Below are positions 42,948 to 52,915 of a DNA stretch of 64,000 nucleotides, piece after piece. The notes under the pieces are model-generated. The model was not told the DNA's origin. It saw only the letters and a program-made list of their open reading frames with translations, and did not search any database. The translations under genes and the position numbers were made by a program. How positions within the stretch are numbered: position 1 is the first letter of the stretch; the number at the start of each line of letters is the position of its first letter. Source of the DNA: JACCZX01 sp963807155 (GTDB taxonomy: Bacteria; Pseudomonadota; Gammaproteobacteria; Burkholderiales; Burkholderiaceae_F); assembly GCA_963807155.1 (NCBI GenBank), contig CAWEAZ010000032.1, positions 104,673-168,672 of the forward strand. The letters run 5' to 3'.

Positions 42948-44918
42948 TCAATTGCCCAGCAGATAGCGCTCGATGAACGCGACCATCGAGTAGAAATAGT
43001 AATCGGCGTTCGCTTTGCGCGCGAAGCCGTGCCCTTCGTTGTCGGCTTCCAGGTACCACACCGGCGTCCCGTTGGCGCGCACTTTTTGCACGATCTGCTT
43101 GGCCTCGCCGACCGGCACGCGCGGATCGTTCTTGCCGTGCACGACCAGTAAGGGTGCGCGAATCTTGCCGGCATTGGCAAGCGGTGAAATTTGATCGAGC
43201 ACCGCACGCACCGCTGGGTCGCGTTCGTCGCCGTATTCGACACGCCGCAGGTCGCGCCGATAGCTCTCGGTGTTGTTAAGGAAGCTGACGAAATCCGAGA
43301 TGCCGACGGTGTCGATGCCACCGCGCAACCGATCGCTGTAATGCACGAGACTGGCGAGCACCATGTAGCCGCCGTAGCTGCCACCCCGGACCATTACGCG
43401 CTTTGCATCGAGACGCGGATCGGTTGCGATCCAGTTCAGCAACGCGCCGATGTCCTTGACCGAATCTTCTCGCTTGACCCCGTTGTCGAGGTCGAGAAAC
43501 GTTTTGCCGTAGCCACTCGAGCCGCGCACGTTCGGTTCGAGCAACGCGATGCCGAGCTCGTTGATCAGGTAGTTGAAGCGGCCCTTGAAATTGACGGTCG
43601 CCTGCCCTTCCGGGCCACCGTGAATCTCAATGATCACCGGCCTCGGCCCGGTAAAGCGCGCCGGCGGCAGCGTCAGAACGCCGCTGATCGTGCGGCCATC
43701 GAAACTTTTCCAGCGCACGATTTCGGCATCGCGAAAGCTGGCGGGGTCCACTCCGGCCGTGTCCGCCGTGGTCCAACGCTGCCCGGCCCCGCTCGCAGTA
43801 TCGACGCTGAAAATCGTTGCCGGGCTCTGCGGTGAATTCAAAGTAAACGCGAGTTCACCGACGCGCTTCTCGTGCCATCTTAGGCCCGAGATTTGACCGC
43901 CGGGAACGTTCGGCCGTGCGAGCTCTTTGCCGCTTACCGGATCGAACAGGCGTAGTTCGTCGCGGCCGTCGACGTTAAACACCGCGGCCAGTCGGCGGCC
44001 ATCGTGCGACAACGCCATGCCCTTGACGTCCCACGCAATGTCCGATGAAAAGTAGCGCAACGCGCGCGTACTAAAACGGTATTCGGCAAGCTGCTGAAAT
44101 TCGCTGCGCGCAGTGGTCGTCAAGTACAGACGCGAACCATCCGGGTTGAACTGCAGACCGAAATAAGTCGCTCGAGTCTTTGCGTCTGGCGCCGGTAACA
44201 AACGTTCGCGCTTTCCGCTCGCGACGTCCATGCGCCAGACCTCGGTTTCCGTGCGGCTGATGTAGCGAATCATCACCAGCCACTTGTCGTCCGGCGAGAA
44301 CGTGAAACCAAACCAGCCGGGCCCTGGCAATTCGGTAACGACGCGGCGCTCTTCTGGTTTCAGCGGATCGATCAACGTCAGTGTTGTGTCTATCTGGTCG
44401 CGCTTGCCGCCCTGCGCAGTGCGGTCCAGCGGCACCGACGCGATCAACAGGCGCGTGCCGGCCTCGTTCCAGCTGGCGCTGCTGCGAGTTTCCGGATCGG
44501 ACAGCAGCGTGCTGGCGCGGGTGTCGAGATCGAGCCGATAAATGCGTGCCGCCTCGTTGCCGCCGGTATCGCGCGAATAGATAACGAAGCGGCCACCGCG
44601 GGGATCGAACGAACCAACGCTGATCGGCTCCGGAAAATCGGTCAGACGCTGCGGAGCTGCGTCCGGCGCGGTGAGCAAGAACAGTTGGTTGACGTTGGAA
44701 CCGGCGGCGCGATGGCTGATCAGCATCTCGCGACGCACCGGATGCCAATCCGTGAAACCATGCCCGCGAAAATCGCTGTAGCCGCCGACACGTGCCGCGA
44801 GCGACTGCGGAATCGCTGGGATGCCTTCGATCAGCAGATTCGGATTGGGCGCAACCACATCGGATTGCGCGGACACGGCGGTCGCGAAGAAAGCCAGCGC
44901 GGCAACAAATTGCTTCAT
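42948..44918 (-). CDS. S9-family peptidase (prolyl oligopeptidase/acylaminoacyl peptidase type)
   Basis: A 656-residue secreted protein. ATG 44918 starts a signal peptide (KQFVAALAFFATAVSAQ); the frame extends further upstream but without family sequence. An N-terminal beta-propeller (WHPVRREMLISHRAAGSN, FSPDDKWLVMIRYISRT) precedes an alpha/beta-hydrolase domain. That domain contains IEIHGGPEGQ, nucleophile Ser in VRGGSYGGYMVLA, Asp in HGKNDPRVPVGEA and His in NEGHGFA. It should cleave short peptides in the periplasm. It is intact and stands downstream of an NTF2-like gene. Confidence 0.93.
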   Translation of the reverse strand: MKQFVAALAFFATAVSAQSDVVAPNPNLLIEGIPAIPQSLAARVGGYSDFRGHGFTDWHPVRREMLISHRAAGSNVNQLFLLTAPDAAPQRLTDFPEPISVGSFDPRGGRFVIYSRDTGGNEAARIYRLDLDTRASTLLSDPETRSSASWNEAGTRLLIASVPLDRTAQGGKRDQIDTTLTLIDPLKPEERRVVTELPGPGWFGFTFSPDDKWLVMIRYISRTETEVWRMDVASGKRERLLPAPDAKTRATYFGLQFNPDGSRLYLTTTARSEFQQLAEYRFSTRALRYFSSDIAWDVKGMALSHDGRRLAAVFNVDGRDELRLFDPVSGKELARPNVPGGQISGLRWHEKRVGELAFTLNSPQSPATIFSVDTASGAGQRWTTADTAGVDPASFRDAEIVRWKSFDGRTISGVLTLPPARFTGPRPVIIEIHGGPEGQATVNFKGRFNYLINELGIALLEPNVRGSSGYGKTFLDLDNGVKREDSVKDIGALLNWIATDPRLDAKRVMVRGGSYGGYMVLASLVHYSDRLRGGIDTVGISDFVSFLNNTESYRRDLRRVEYGDERDPAVRAVLDQISPLANAGKIRAPLLVVHGKNDPRVPVGEAKQIVQKVRANGTPVWYLEADNEGHGFARKANADYYFYSMVAFIERYLLGN

Positions 44919-44983
44919 GGGTGAGACTGCTTTTTCGTGAGTGCGGCACGATACCGGATGGCGCCGCTCCGAGCAACAAGGCG

Positions 44984-45427
44984 CTACAACGCCTCGGTCC
45001 ATTCCGCGTTGTAGACCTTCCAACGGCCGCTTTCGCGACGCCAAACCGAATCGAAATCCCAGCTCTGGCCGCGCTCGGGCAGCAAACCGGCGCCGCCGGT
45101 GGCGAACACTCGAACCTTTGCACGCGCTCGATCGCCGTCGATTCGAACGTCCGTCACGACCGCGTTGACACTGATCTTTTCGTTGCGCAAATAGGCGCCA
45201 ACCAGCAACCGCTTTACATCCTGCTTGCCGAACGCGCCTGACTCGCGTGCGAAGTCATCACTGATTGAATCGAGAAACGCCGCCGGTTCACGCTGCTCGA
45301 TCGCCTGCGCCATTGCGCTCACGCTAGAGCGCAGCTCGCGTTCGGGATCGGAACGGCTGCAGCGCAATCGACTGCCGTAGCCAATGCGATGGCAGCGACG
45401 TGCGCGACTGAGGCGCGCGCGCATCAA
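44984..45427 (-). CDS. NTF2-like (SnoaL) domain protein, N-terminus uncertain
   Basis: From about residue 28 the protein reads DPERELRSSVSAMAQAIEQREPAAFLDSISDDFARESGAFGKQDVKRLL, then WDFDSVWRRESGRWKVYNAEWTEAL, a typical NTF2-like fold of about 115 residues. The first 27 residues (MMRARLSRARRCHRIGYG) are atypical; another frame offers AAIALATAV, so an indel may have destroyed a lipoprotein leader ending near CSRSDPE. It starts at the metH stop (4-bp overlap). Function unknown. Confidence 0.65.
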   Translation of the reverse strand: MMRARLSRARRCHRIGYGSRLRCSRSDPERELRSSVSAMAQAIEQREPAAFLDSISDDFARESGAFGKQDVKRLLVGAYLRNEKISVNAVVTDVRIDGDRARAKVRVFATGGAGLLPERGQSWDFDSVWRRESGRWKVYNAEWTEAL

Positions 45428-48129
45428 CCGAGGTTCGGTGCCAGCCAGCGTTCGAGCTCGCTAACCGCTTCGCTCTTGCGTTTGGCCAAGTCCTCAAGCT
45501 GGTCGCGGCCGATGCGGCCGACGTTGAAGTATTTCGACTGCGGATGCGAGAAATAAAAGCCGCTGACGCTCGAAGCCGGACTCATCGCATAGTTCTCGGT
45601 CAACGCCATGCCGATTTCTTCGGCTCGCAGTGCTTCGAACACGTCACGCTTGACGGAGTGCTCCGGGCACGCAGGGTAGCCGGGCGCCGGGCGAATGCCG
45701 CGGTAAGTTTCCTTGACGAGTTCCTCGTTGGTCAGCGCTTCGCTCGGTGCGTAACCCCATAGGTCGCGCCGTACGCGCTCGTGCAGCATCTCGGCAAACG
45801 CCTCGGCCAGACGATCCGCGATCGCCTTGAGCATGATCGAACCGTAGTCGTCGTGCTTCGCCTGAAACATCGCTTCGCGCTTTTCGATGCCGATGCCCGA
45901 CGTCACTGCGAACATTCCGATGTAATCGGCGATGCCTGAACTCTTCGGCGCGATGAAGTCGGACAGGCACTGGTTCGGATTCGGCACGCCGTCGATCACC
46001 GGTTTCTTCGTCTGCTGTCGCAGCCCATTCCATGTAAACAGGACCTCGCTGCGTGACTCATCGGCGTAGACCTCGATGTCGTCACCGACCGAGTTGGCCG
46101 GGTAGAAGGCAACTGCCCCGTTGGCTTTCAACCAGCGCTCGTTGACGATGCGCTCCAGCATCTTTTCGCCTTCGGCAAACACCTGGCGTGCGTGTTCACC
46201 GATGACTTCATCGGCAAGGATCTGCGGAAACGGGCCGTGCAAGTCCCACGTCTGGAAAAACGGGCCCCAGTCGACATACTTGGCAATCATCGCCAGGTCG
46301 TAGTTCTTGAACGCGCGGCGGCCGAGAAACTTCGGCTTCGGCGGTGTGTAACCCGCCCAGTCGATGCGTGGCGCGTTGGCGCGCGCGTCAGCCAGTGTGA
46401 CCAGCTCGGGCGCCTTCTTCGATGCGTACTGAGTGCGAACGCGTTCGTATTCGATCTTGATGTCTGCGATGTACTTCGCGGCGCCATCGTCCGACACCAG
46501 ACTCTGGCAGACGCCGACCGAACGACTGGCGTCCGATACATAAATCACCGGGCCGTTCGAATAATGAGGTGCGATCTTCACTGCAGTGTGTACGCGCGAC
46601 GTGGTCGCGCCACCGATCAACAACGGCAGCTTGAACCCCTGTCGCTGCATCTCGCGCGCGACATGTTGCATTTCTTCCAGCGAAGGAGTGATCAGGCCTG
46701 ACAGGCCAATCATGTCGGCCTTCTCTTCGCGCGCGGTCGCAAGAATCTTGTCGGCGGGCACCATCACGCCCATGTTGACGACATCGAAGTTATTGCACTG
46801 AAGCACGACCGACACGATGTTCTTGCCGATATCGTGCACGTCGCCCTTGACGGTCGCGATCACGACCTTGCCCTTGGCGCGAATCTCACCACCGCCCGCG
46901 GTTTTCTCGGCTTCGATAAATGGAATCAGATGCGCGACCGCCTGCTTCATCACGCGCGCGCTTTTGACGACCTGCGGCAGGAACATCTTGCCGGCGCCAA
47001 ACAGATCGCCGACGATATTCATGCCGTCCATTAACGGCCCTTCGATCACTTCGATCGGGCGGCCACCGCGTTCGGCAACCTGCGCGCGCGCTTGCTCGGT
47101 GTCTTCGACGATGTGCTGCGTGATTCCGTGCACCAGCGCGTGCGCCAGGCGCTTTTCCACAGGCTCGGCTCGCCACGCAAGATCTTCCTTGCGCTCCTTG
47201 CCGCCGGCCTTGATCGTTTCAGCCAGCTGCACCAGACGTTCGCCGGCATCGGGGCGGCGGTTCAGCACAACATCTTCGACTGCTTCGCGCAATGTCGGGT
47301 CGATGTCTTCGTACACGCCAAGCTGGCCGGCGTTGACAATGCCCATCGTCATGCCGGCGCGAATCGCGTGATACAGGAACACGGTGTGAATCGCTTCGCG
47401 CACATGGTCGTTACCGCGAAAACTGAAGCTCACGTTGCTGACGCCGCCGCTGACCTTCGCCAGCGGCAGGTGCTGCTTTATCCAGCGCGTAGCTTCGATG
47501 AAGTCGACTGCGTAGTTGTTGTGCTCTTCGATGCCGGTGGCGATTGCAAACACGTTCGGATCGAACACGATGTCTTCCGGGGGAAAGCCGACCGTGTCGA
47601 CCAGCAGCCGATAACTGCGCTCGCAGATTCCGATCTTGCGTTCAAACGTATCGGCCTGGCCCTGCTCGTCAAACGCCATCACGATGACCGCTGCGCCGTA
47701 GCGCCGCGCCAGCTTGGCTTGCTCGATAAACGACGCCTCGCCTTCCTTCATCGAAATCGAGTTGACGATGCATTTTCCCTGCACGCACTTCAACCCGGCT
47801 TCGATCACGCTCCACTTTGAGCTGTCGATCATGACCGGCACACGCGCGATATCGGGCTCCGAGCCGATCAGCTTCAAAAACCGCGTCATCGCCGCCGCGG
47901 AGTCGAGCATCGCCTCGTCCATGTTGACGTCGATGATCTGCGCGCCGCTTTCCACCTGCTGCCGCGCGACGGTGACCGCATCTTCGTATTGCTCGTTCAA
48001 GACGAGCCGTGCAAACGCTTTGGACCCGGTGACGTTCGTGCGTTCACCAACGTTGACGAACAAAGACTCGTCGTTGATCGTCACCGGCTCCAGGCCTGAC
48101 AGTCGCATGACCGGCGCCGCTGTCGGCAC
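45424..48129 (-). CDS. metH: Methionine synthase, folate/cobalamin/reactivation subunit (C-terminal part of split MetH)
   Basis: A 901-residue protein covering MetH from the folate domain onward: pterin-binding FVNVGERTNVTGSKAF and VIVMAFDEQGQADT, a cap domain, the B12 domain with KGDVHDIGKNIVSVVLQCNNFDVVNMGVMVPA (DxHxxG), and the AdoMet activation domain with RPAPGYPACPEHS. The GTG at 48129 or ATG at 48108 are both possible starts, overlapping the homocysteine subunit by up to 86 bp. It transfers a methyl group from methyltetrahydrofolate to homocysteine through cobalamin. Both halves are intact, arguing for a true two-gene enzyme. Confidence 0.94.
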   Translation of the reverse strand: MPTAAPVMRLSGLEPVTINDESLFVNVGERTNVTGSKAFARLVLNEQYEDAVTVARQQVESGAQIIDVNMDEAMLDSAAAMTRFLKLIGSEPDIARVPVMIDSSKWSVIEAGLKCVQGKCIVNSISMKEGEASFIEQAKLARRYGAAVIVMAFDEQGQADTFERKIGICERSYRLLVDTVGFPPEDIVFDPNVFAIATGIEEHNNYAVDFIEATRWIKQHLPLAKVSGGVSNVSFSFRGNDHVREAIHTVFLYHAIRAGMTMGIVNAGQLGVYEDIDPTLREAVEDVVLNRRPDAGERLVQLAETIKAGGKERKEDLAWRAEPVEKRLAHALVHGITQHIVEDTEQARAQVAERGGRPIEVIEGPLMDGMNIVGDLFGAGKMFLPQVVKSARVMKQAVAHLIPFIEAEKTAGGGEIRAKGKVVIATVKGDVHDIGKNIVSVVLQCNNFDVVNMGVMVPADKILATAREEKADMIGLSGLITPSLEEMQHVAREMQRQGFKLPLLIGGATTSRVHTAVKIAPHYSNGPVIYVSDASRSVGVCQSLVSDDGAAKYIADIKIEYERVRTQYASKKAPELVTLADARANAPRIDWAGYTPPKPKFLGRRAFKNYDLAMIAKYVDWGPFFQTWDLHGPFPQILADEVIGEHARQVFAEGEKMLERIVNERWLKANGAVAFYPANSVGDDIEVYADESRSEVLFTWNGLRQQTKKPVIDGVPNPNQCLSDFIAPKSSGIADYIGMFAVTSGIGIEKREAMFQAKHDDYGSIMLKAIADRLAEAFAEMLHERVRRDLWGYAPSEALTNEELVKETYRGIRPAPGYPACPEHSVKRDVFEALRAEEIGMALTENYAMSPASSVSGFYFSHPQSKYFNVGRIGRDQLEDLAKRKSEAVSELERWLAPNLG

Positions 48130-49153
48130 CGCGCGCGGCGATCAATCCCTCAAGCGCCAGCGCCGTTGCCCGGATGTGATCCGGCGTCGTTCCACAACAG
48201 CCACCGGCGATGTTGACGAAGCCAGCTTCGGCAAATTCCTTCAGCAGACTTGATGTGATGTCAGCGGTTTCGTCGAAGCCCGTTTCGCACATCGGGTTCG
48301 GCAACCCGGCGTTCGGATACACGCTGATGAACGTGTCGGCCAACGTCGCCAATTCTTCGATATAAGGTCGCATCAACGCCGCACCGAGGGCGCAGTTCAA
48401 CCCGACGGTCAGCGGCTTCGCGTGCCGCACCGAGTTCCAGAATGCCTCAACCGTTTGACCCGACAGGATGCGCCCCGACGCGTCGGTCACCGTGCCCGAG
48501 ATCATCAGCGGCACGCGATCTCCTCTGCGCTCGAACTCCGCGTCGATCGCAAACAACGCAGCCTTCGCATTCAGCGTGTCGAAAATCGTTTCAACGATCA
48601 GCAGATCGACGCCACCATCGAGCAGCCCGCGCGCTTGCTCACCGTACGACGCAACGAGCTCATCGAACGTGACGTTGCGTGCGCCCGGATCATTGACGTC
48701 GGGCGAGATCGACGCCGTCTTCGGCGTCGGGCCGAGGGCGCCGACCGCAAAGCGCGGCTTGTCACCGGATGAATACTCGACACAGGCGCTCTTCGCGATC
48801 TTTGCTGCTTCGAGATTGATGTCGTACGCCACGTGCGCGAGACCGTAGTCTTGTTGCGCGATCGACGTGGCGCCGAACGTATTCGTTTCGATCAAATCGG
48901 CGCCAGCTTCCAGATACGCCTTATGGATTTCGCGCACGACATCGGGCCGCGTTAGCGACAGTAAATCGTTGTTGCCTCGGACATCGATCGGATGATCGGC
49001 AAAGCGCTCGCCGCGAAAGTCGGCCTCGGACAACTTGTAGCGCTGGATCATCGTCCCCATCGCACCGTCGAGCATCAGGATGCGGTGTGCCATGAGCTCG
49101 CGCAACTGTGATTCGCTCGTTTGCAAGTCTGCGGAAGGGTGACGCGTGTTCAT
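48044..49153 (-). CDS. metH: Homocysteine S-methyltransferase subunit (N-terminal part of split MetH)
   Basis: A 369-residue protein equal to the first domain of MetH: MLDGAMGTMIQRYKLSEADFRG, ADLIETNTFGATSIAQQDYGL, VGLNCALGA and GGCCGTTPDHIRA, which give the zinc-binding Cys residues. It activates homocysteine for methyl transfer. The last 25 or so residues run through the overlap with the next gene and are not conserved-looking. MetH is one chain of about 1230 residues in E. coli, but two-gene versions are known in Burkholderiales. It begins 71 bp after the GMC gene. Confidence 0.92.
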   Translation of the reverse strand: MNTRHPSADLQTSESQLRELMAHRILMLDGAMGTMIQRYKLSEADFRGERFADHPIDVRGNNDLLSLTRPDVVREIHKAYLEAGADLIETNTFGATSIAQQDYGLAHVAYDINLEAAKIAKSACVEYSSGDKPRFAVGALGPTPKTASISPDVNDPGARNVTFDELVASYGEQARGLLDGGVDLLIVETIFDTLNAKAALFAIDAEFERRGDRVPLMISGTVTDASGRILSGQTVEAFWNSVRHAKPLTVGLNCALGAALMRPYIEELATLADTFISVYPNAGLPNPMCETGFDETADITSSLLKEFAEAGFVNIAGGCCGTTPDHIRATALALEGLIAARGADSGAGHATVRPGAGDDQRRVFVRQRW

Positions 49154-49224
49154 CGCGGGCCTTTGGACAATGGCCGGCGATTGTAGGTGAAGCGCAGCGC
49201 AGTTTCGGTCGCGCTGGGCATGAG

Positions 49225-50826
49225 CTAATGCACGCCGTTTTTGATCAGATCAGCGGCTTTTTCCGCGATCATGATGACCGGTGCGTTGGTGTTTCCCGAT
49301 ATCAACGTCGGCATCACCGATGCATCGACGACCCGCAGCCGCTCGACACCCCGCACGCGCAGTTGCGTATCCACCACCGCGCGATCGTCCGAACCCATGC
49401 GACAGGTTCCAACCGGGTGATAAATCGTATCGGCGCGCTCGCGGATGGCTTGCCGGATCTCGTCGTCGCCGCGCACTTTCGAAAAATGCAATTCGCGCGA
49501 AAGATCAGCGCCGCCGTACTCGGTAAATGCCGGTTGCGCAAAAATCTTGCGTACCCATTTGAATCCGCGCACCAGCGTCTCGAGATCACCCCCATCCGAC
49601 AGGAAAGCCGGGTCGATCAGCGGAGCGTCACGTATGTCGCGCGAGGCCAACCGAACCGTGCCGCGACTCGCGGGCCGCAGCGCAGTCGCATGGCAGCTCA
49701 TGCCGTGCCCCCAGTGATACGTGCGGTTGTGGTTGTCGACCATGCCGATGACGAAATGCAGCTGCAGATCGGGCCGCTCCAAGCCCGGCAGCGTGCGAAT
49801 GAACGCACCCGCTTCGGCGAAGTTAGAAGTCAGCACGCCGCGCCGCTCGCGCCGCCAGCGTCTGATTGCGCGCAGAAGTTTGATGCTTCCGATGAGCGAG
49901 AACCCCAGCAGATCGGTATTCGCGACGCGCCGATTGATGGTGATATCAGGATGGTCATGCAGGTTGTCGCCGACGGGCAGATCACTGAGGGGCTCGATCC
50001 CAAGCTCGTGTAAATGCGAAGCGGGCCCGATGCCAGATAGCATCAGCAGTTGCGGCGACTGCAATGCGCCCGCCGCGATGAGTACTTCGCCTCGCGCGCG
50101 CAGTTCGCGCTCGACGTTGCCCTGACGCACTTTGACGCCGATCGCGCGCTGCTTTTCGATGATGATCCGCACTGCGAGCGCGTCGGTAACGACATGCAGA
50201 TTCGGCCGCTGGCGCGCAGGCGCTAGGTAAGCGCGCGCAGCACTCCAACGCTCACCTTCGTTTTGCGTAACTTGATACCAACCGACACCCTCCTGCGTTT
50301 CGGCCGCAAAATCGTCATTGCGAGGCAGGCCTGCCTGTTGGCCGGCTTCAATGAACAGCGCTGCTGCCGGATGCGGTGAGCGCAGGTCAGATACTTTCAG
50401 CGGCCCGGCATCGCCATGAAATGAATTGGCGCCGCGCTCGTTGTTCTCCGCCCTGATGAAATACGGCAGCACGTCTTTCCACGCCCATCCCGGCGCGCCA
50501 TTGGCGGCCCAGTCGTCGTAGTCCTCGCGTTGGCCGCGCAAATAGATCATCGCGTTCAGTGCCGACGAGCCGCCCAGACCACGGCCGCGTGGTTGATAGC
50601 CGCACCGCCCGCCAAGACCCGGCTGCGGGACCGTCGAGAAGGCCCAATTGCAGGCGTTGCGCTTGATGATTTGAATTGCGGCGCCGGTGGGCACGCGGTT
50701 CAGTACACGGTCGTTGTTGCCGCCCGCTTCGATCAAGGCAACGCTGATAGCGGGATCTTCCGACAGACGCGCCGCGAGCACGCAGCCTGCGGAGCCGCCG
50801 CCGACGATGATGTAGTCAAACTCCAT
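49225..50826 (-). CDS. GMC-family FAD-dependent oxidoreductase (choline/alcohol dehydrogenase type)
   Basis: A 533-residue protein starting MEFDYIIVGGGSAGCVLAARLSED (FAD motif). It contains GRGLGGSSALNAMIYLRG (GMC signature 1), AAGALQSPQLLMLSGIGP (signature 2), GDNLHDHP, and C-terminal YHPVGTCRMGSD with the catalytic His and SGNTNAPVIMIAEKAADLI. The start ATG 50826 is chosen because the 19 upstream codons are non-family. Members oxidise choline, alkyl alcohols or polyethylene glycols. No betaine aldehyde dehydrogenase is adjacent, so an alcohol other than choline is likely. Confidence 0.92.
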   Translation of the reverse strand: MEFDYIIVGGGSAGCVLAARLSEDPAISVALIEAGGNNDRVLNRVPTGAAIQIIKRNACNWAFSTVPQPGLGGRCGYQPRGRGLGGSSALNAMIYLRGQREDYDDWAANGAPGWAWKDVLPYFIRAENNERGANSFHGDAGPLKVSDLRSPHPAAALFIEAGQQAGLPRNDDFAAETQEGVGWYQVTQNEGERWSAARAYLAPARQRPNLHVVTDALAVRIIIEKQRAIGVKVRQGNVERELRARGEVLIAAGALQSPQLLMLSGIGPASHLHELGIEPLSDLPVGDNLHDHPDITINRRVANTDLLGFSLIGSIKLLRAIRRWRRERRGVLTSNFAEAGAFIRTLPGLERPDLQLHFVIGMVDNHNRTYHWGHGMSCHATALRPASRGTVRLASRDIRDAPLIDPAFLSDGGDLETLVRGFKWVRKIFAQPAFTEYGGADLSRELHFSKVRGDDEIRQAIRERADTIYHPVGTCRMGSDDRAVVDTQLRVRGVERLRVVDASVMPTLISGNTNAPVIMIAEKAADLIKNGVH

Positions 50827-50950
50827 GGATGCGCCCCGGTTTCCCAACGGATGCGAGCGATGGGCTGCTCGCGCGACGCGCATTCTCGCGTCTTAGGAGG
50901 CCAGGTCCGAGCGACTGACTAGAAGCGTTCCTCGATTTCGGTTGTTGCGG

Positions 50951-50976
50951 AAAAAGGCCAGCGCAATCCGCTGGTT
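50951..50976 (-). terminator. Rho-independent terminator after the DUF3567 gene
   Basis: CCAGCG (50958-50963) pairs with CGCTGG (50969-50974) around a 5-nt loop, extended by two wobble pairs. On the - strand it is followed by CCTTTTT (50951-50957 reversed). It lies 7 bp past the DUF3567 stop. Confidence 0.75.
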
Positions 50977-50982
50977 GGCAAC

Positions 50983-51246
50983 CTAGTGAAGGACTACTGG
51001 CTGGTGCATCAGCCCGCTGAAACCCTCCAGAAACTCATCGACCTGGTCGGACGTCGGTCCCTGCTCGATCAGCTCTTGCACGCTCTTGCGAAACGCCGCG
51101 GCATTTTCTCCGCCCAGGAAAATTTCCTTGCGAAGATGCTTGTCCATGATTTCGTAGCCGCCCACTTCGCGATCGCCCGCCAGCACCGCGCCTTCAAACT
51201 CGAAGACGCAGAACTGTGGACTGTTGTAGATCATCGTAACTGCCAT
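50983..51246 (-). CDS. DUF3567 domain-containing protein
   Basis: An 87-residue cytoplasmic protein: MIYNSPQFCVFEFEG, then GGYEIMDKHLRKEIFLGGENAAAFRKSVQELI, then VDEFLEGFSGLMHQPVVLH. This matches DUF3567, a family largely restricted to betaproteobacteria, and supports the taxonomic call. It has its own terminator and probably its own promoter in the 110 bp between it and trkH. Function unknown. Confidence 0.88.
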   Translation of the reverse strand: MAVTMIYNSPQFCVFEFEGAVLAGDREVGGYEIMDKHLRKEIFLGGENAAAFRKSVQELIEQGPTSDQVDEFLEGFSGLMHQPVVLH

Positions 51247-51356
51247 TGCCCTTGATCCTTTCTTCCGCCTACCTGCAATATCGGTACCTGGCGGCGCGAA
51301 TCAAGTGGCAAGCATCGGCAGCAGTTTGGCCGAAAGTGACCGCTAACCCTCCCAGC

Positions 51357-52827
51357 CTATTTACGCCAGAAATCGGGCGTCAGAAGCACCAGCACGGAAA
51401 ACAGTTCGAGGCGCCCGATCAGCATCGCAAACGTGCAGACCCACGTCTGAAAGTCGCTGAGGACGCCGAAGTTCGACGCCGGACCGACCTGGTTCAACCC
51501 TGGACCTGTGTTGTTGACGCAAGCGACGATCGCGGTGAATGCGGTCGTGACGTCAAGCCCGGAAAGCAGCAACAGGAACGTGAGCCAGATGATCGACCCA
51601 CCATAGACCAACATGAACGCGAGCACCGCGAAAATCACGTTGTTTTCGACGACCTTGTCATCGATGCAAACCGGATTGATCAAGCGCGGATGCAGAATGC
51701 GAACCATCTCGCGCCTTGCCTGCTTCAACAGGATCAGCGCGCGCATCATCTTGATCCCGCCTCCTGTGGACCCGGCGCACGTTGCGAAGCCGGACACAAA
51801 AAGCATCAGGATCGGCGCGAATACTGGCCACAAGTTGTAGTCGGTGTTCGAGTACCCGGTCGTCGTCGCCACCGACACCACGTTGAACAGCGCGTAGCGA
51901 AGCGCGCTTTGCCAATCGGTGTAAACGTTCTGAACCAGCAAGAACGCTGCAACCACCAACACCCCCGCGACCAAGGTGAACATGAACGCGCGCGCCTCGG
52001 CGCTGTTCCAGTACGGCGACAACGACTTCCGACGCCAAACAGTGAAGTGCAACAGAAAGCTGAACCCAGCAAGCGTCATGAACACAACAGCGACGCCTTC
52101 GAGCAGCGGCGAATTCCAGTAACCAAAGCTCGCGTCGTGCGATGAAAATCCGCCGAGCCCGAGAGTCGAGCACATGTGCATGAACGCGTCGCTCCAGCTC
52201 ATACCGGCCCATGCGTAAGCCAGAAAACAAGCAAACGACAGCACAAAATAAATCGCATACAAAGCCTTCGCCGTGTCTGCAATGCGCGGCGTGAGCTTCG
52301 TTTCCTTCAGCGGACCGGTGGTCTCGGCCTTGAACGCCTGCGCGCCTCCGACGCCGAGCAGCGGCAGGATCGCTACCACCAGCACCAGTATTCCCATGCC
52401 GCCGATCCACACCATCAAGTGGCGCCAGATGTTGATCGGCAACGGCAGCTGATCGAGTCCGGAAAGCGCGGTGCCACCGCTTGCGGTTAAGCCCGACATC
52501 GCCTCAAAGTAGGCATCGGTGATCGACAGATCGGGCATCTGCATCAGCAGCGGCAGCGTCGCGAATGCCGGCAACACGGTCCATACCAGCGTCACCAATA
52601 GAAACCCGTCGCGCACCTGCAGCTCGCGGCGAAACCTGACGGGTGGTCAGCATCAGCGCCAGGCCAGATCCCGCCGTGATCAGAAGAGCGATATCGAAGC
52701 CGCGCTGCGATCCATCGCCGGCGACCACAGCAAATGCCAGCGGCACCAGCATCGTCGCCGCGAACATCAGCACGACGTAGCCAAGAACGTTAAAAACTGG
52801 AAAGGTAGAACGGACGAACGCGGTCAT
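51357..52827 (-). CDS. trkH: Trk potassium uptake protein TrkH, one frameshift near 52635
   Basis: The N-terminus reads TAFVRSTFPVFNVLGYVVLMFAATMLVPLAFA and LITAGSGLALMLTTR. An indel near 52635 shifts to ELQVRDGFLLVTLVWTVLPAFATLPLL. Pore and helix motifs then follow: MSGLTASGGTAL, STLGLGGFSSHDASFGYWNSP, VVSVATTTGYSNTDYN, STGGGIKMMRALILLKQARREM and IVACVNNTGPGLNQVGP. Total is about 490 residues. TrkH forms the K+ channel gated by TrkA. TrkA is encoded 4 kb upstream on the same strand, with TRAP genes between them. Confidence 0.92.
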
Positions 52828-52915
52828 GATGAATAGCAGCGGCGCGGATTATGCGCTGCGCTGCCTAGGGCGCCGTAGCGCGCTTGTCGTTGGACGCCGC
52901 GCGGGTGTGGAAGAG

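Noticed and set aside
47092..47820. 242-codon + strand frame inside metH
   Set aside because: Shadow of the folate-domain coding strand; no independent features.
48044..49153. Treating the N-terminal MetH gene as an independent S-methylmethionine-type methyltransferase
   Set aside because: Its motifs and its direct overlap with the remaining MetH domains show that it is the first MetH module.
49154..49224. Possible cobalamin or SAM-type riboswitch before metH
   Set aside because: Only 71 bp separate metH from the upstream GMC gene, too short for a B12 riboswitch, and no conserved box was seen.
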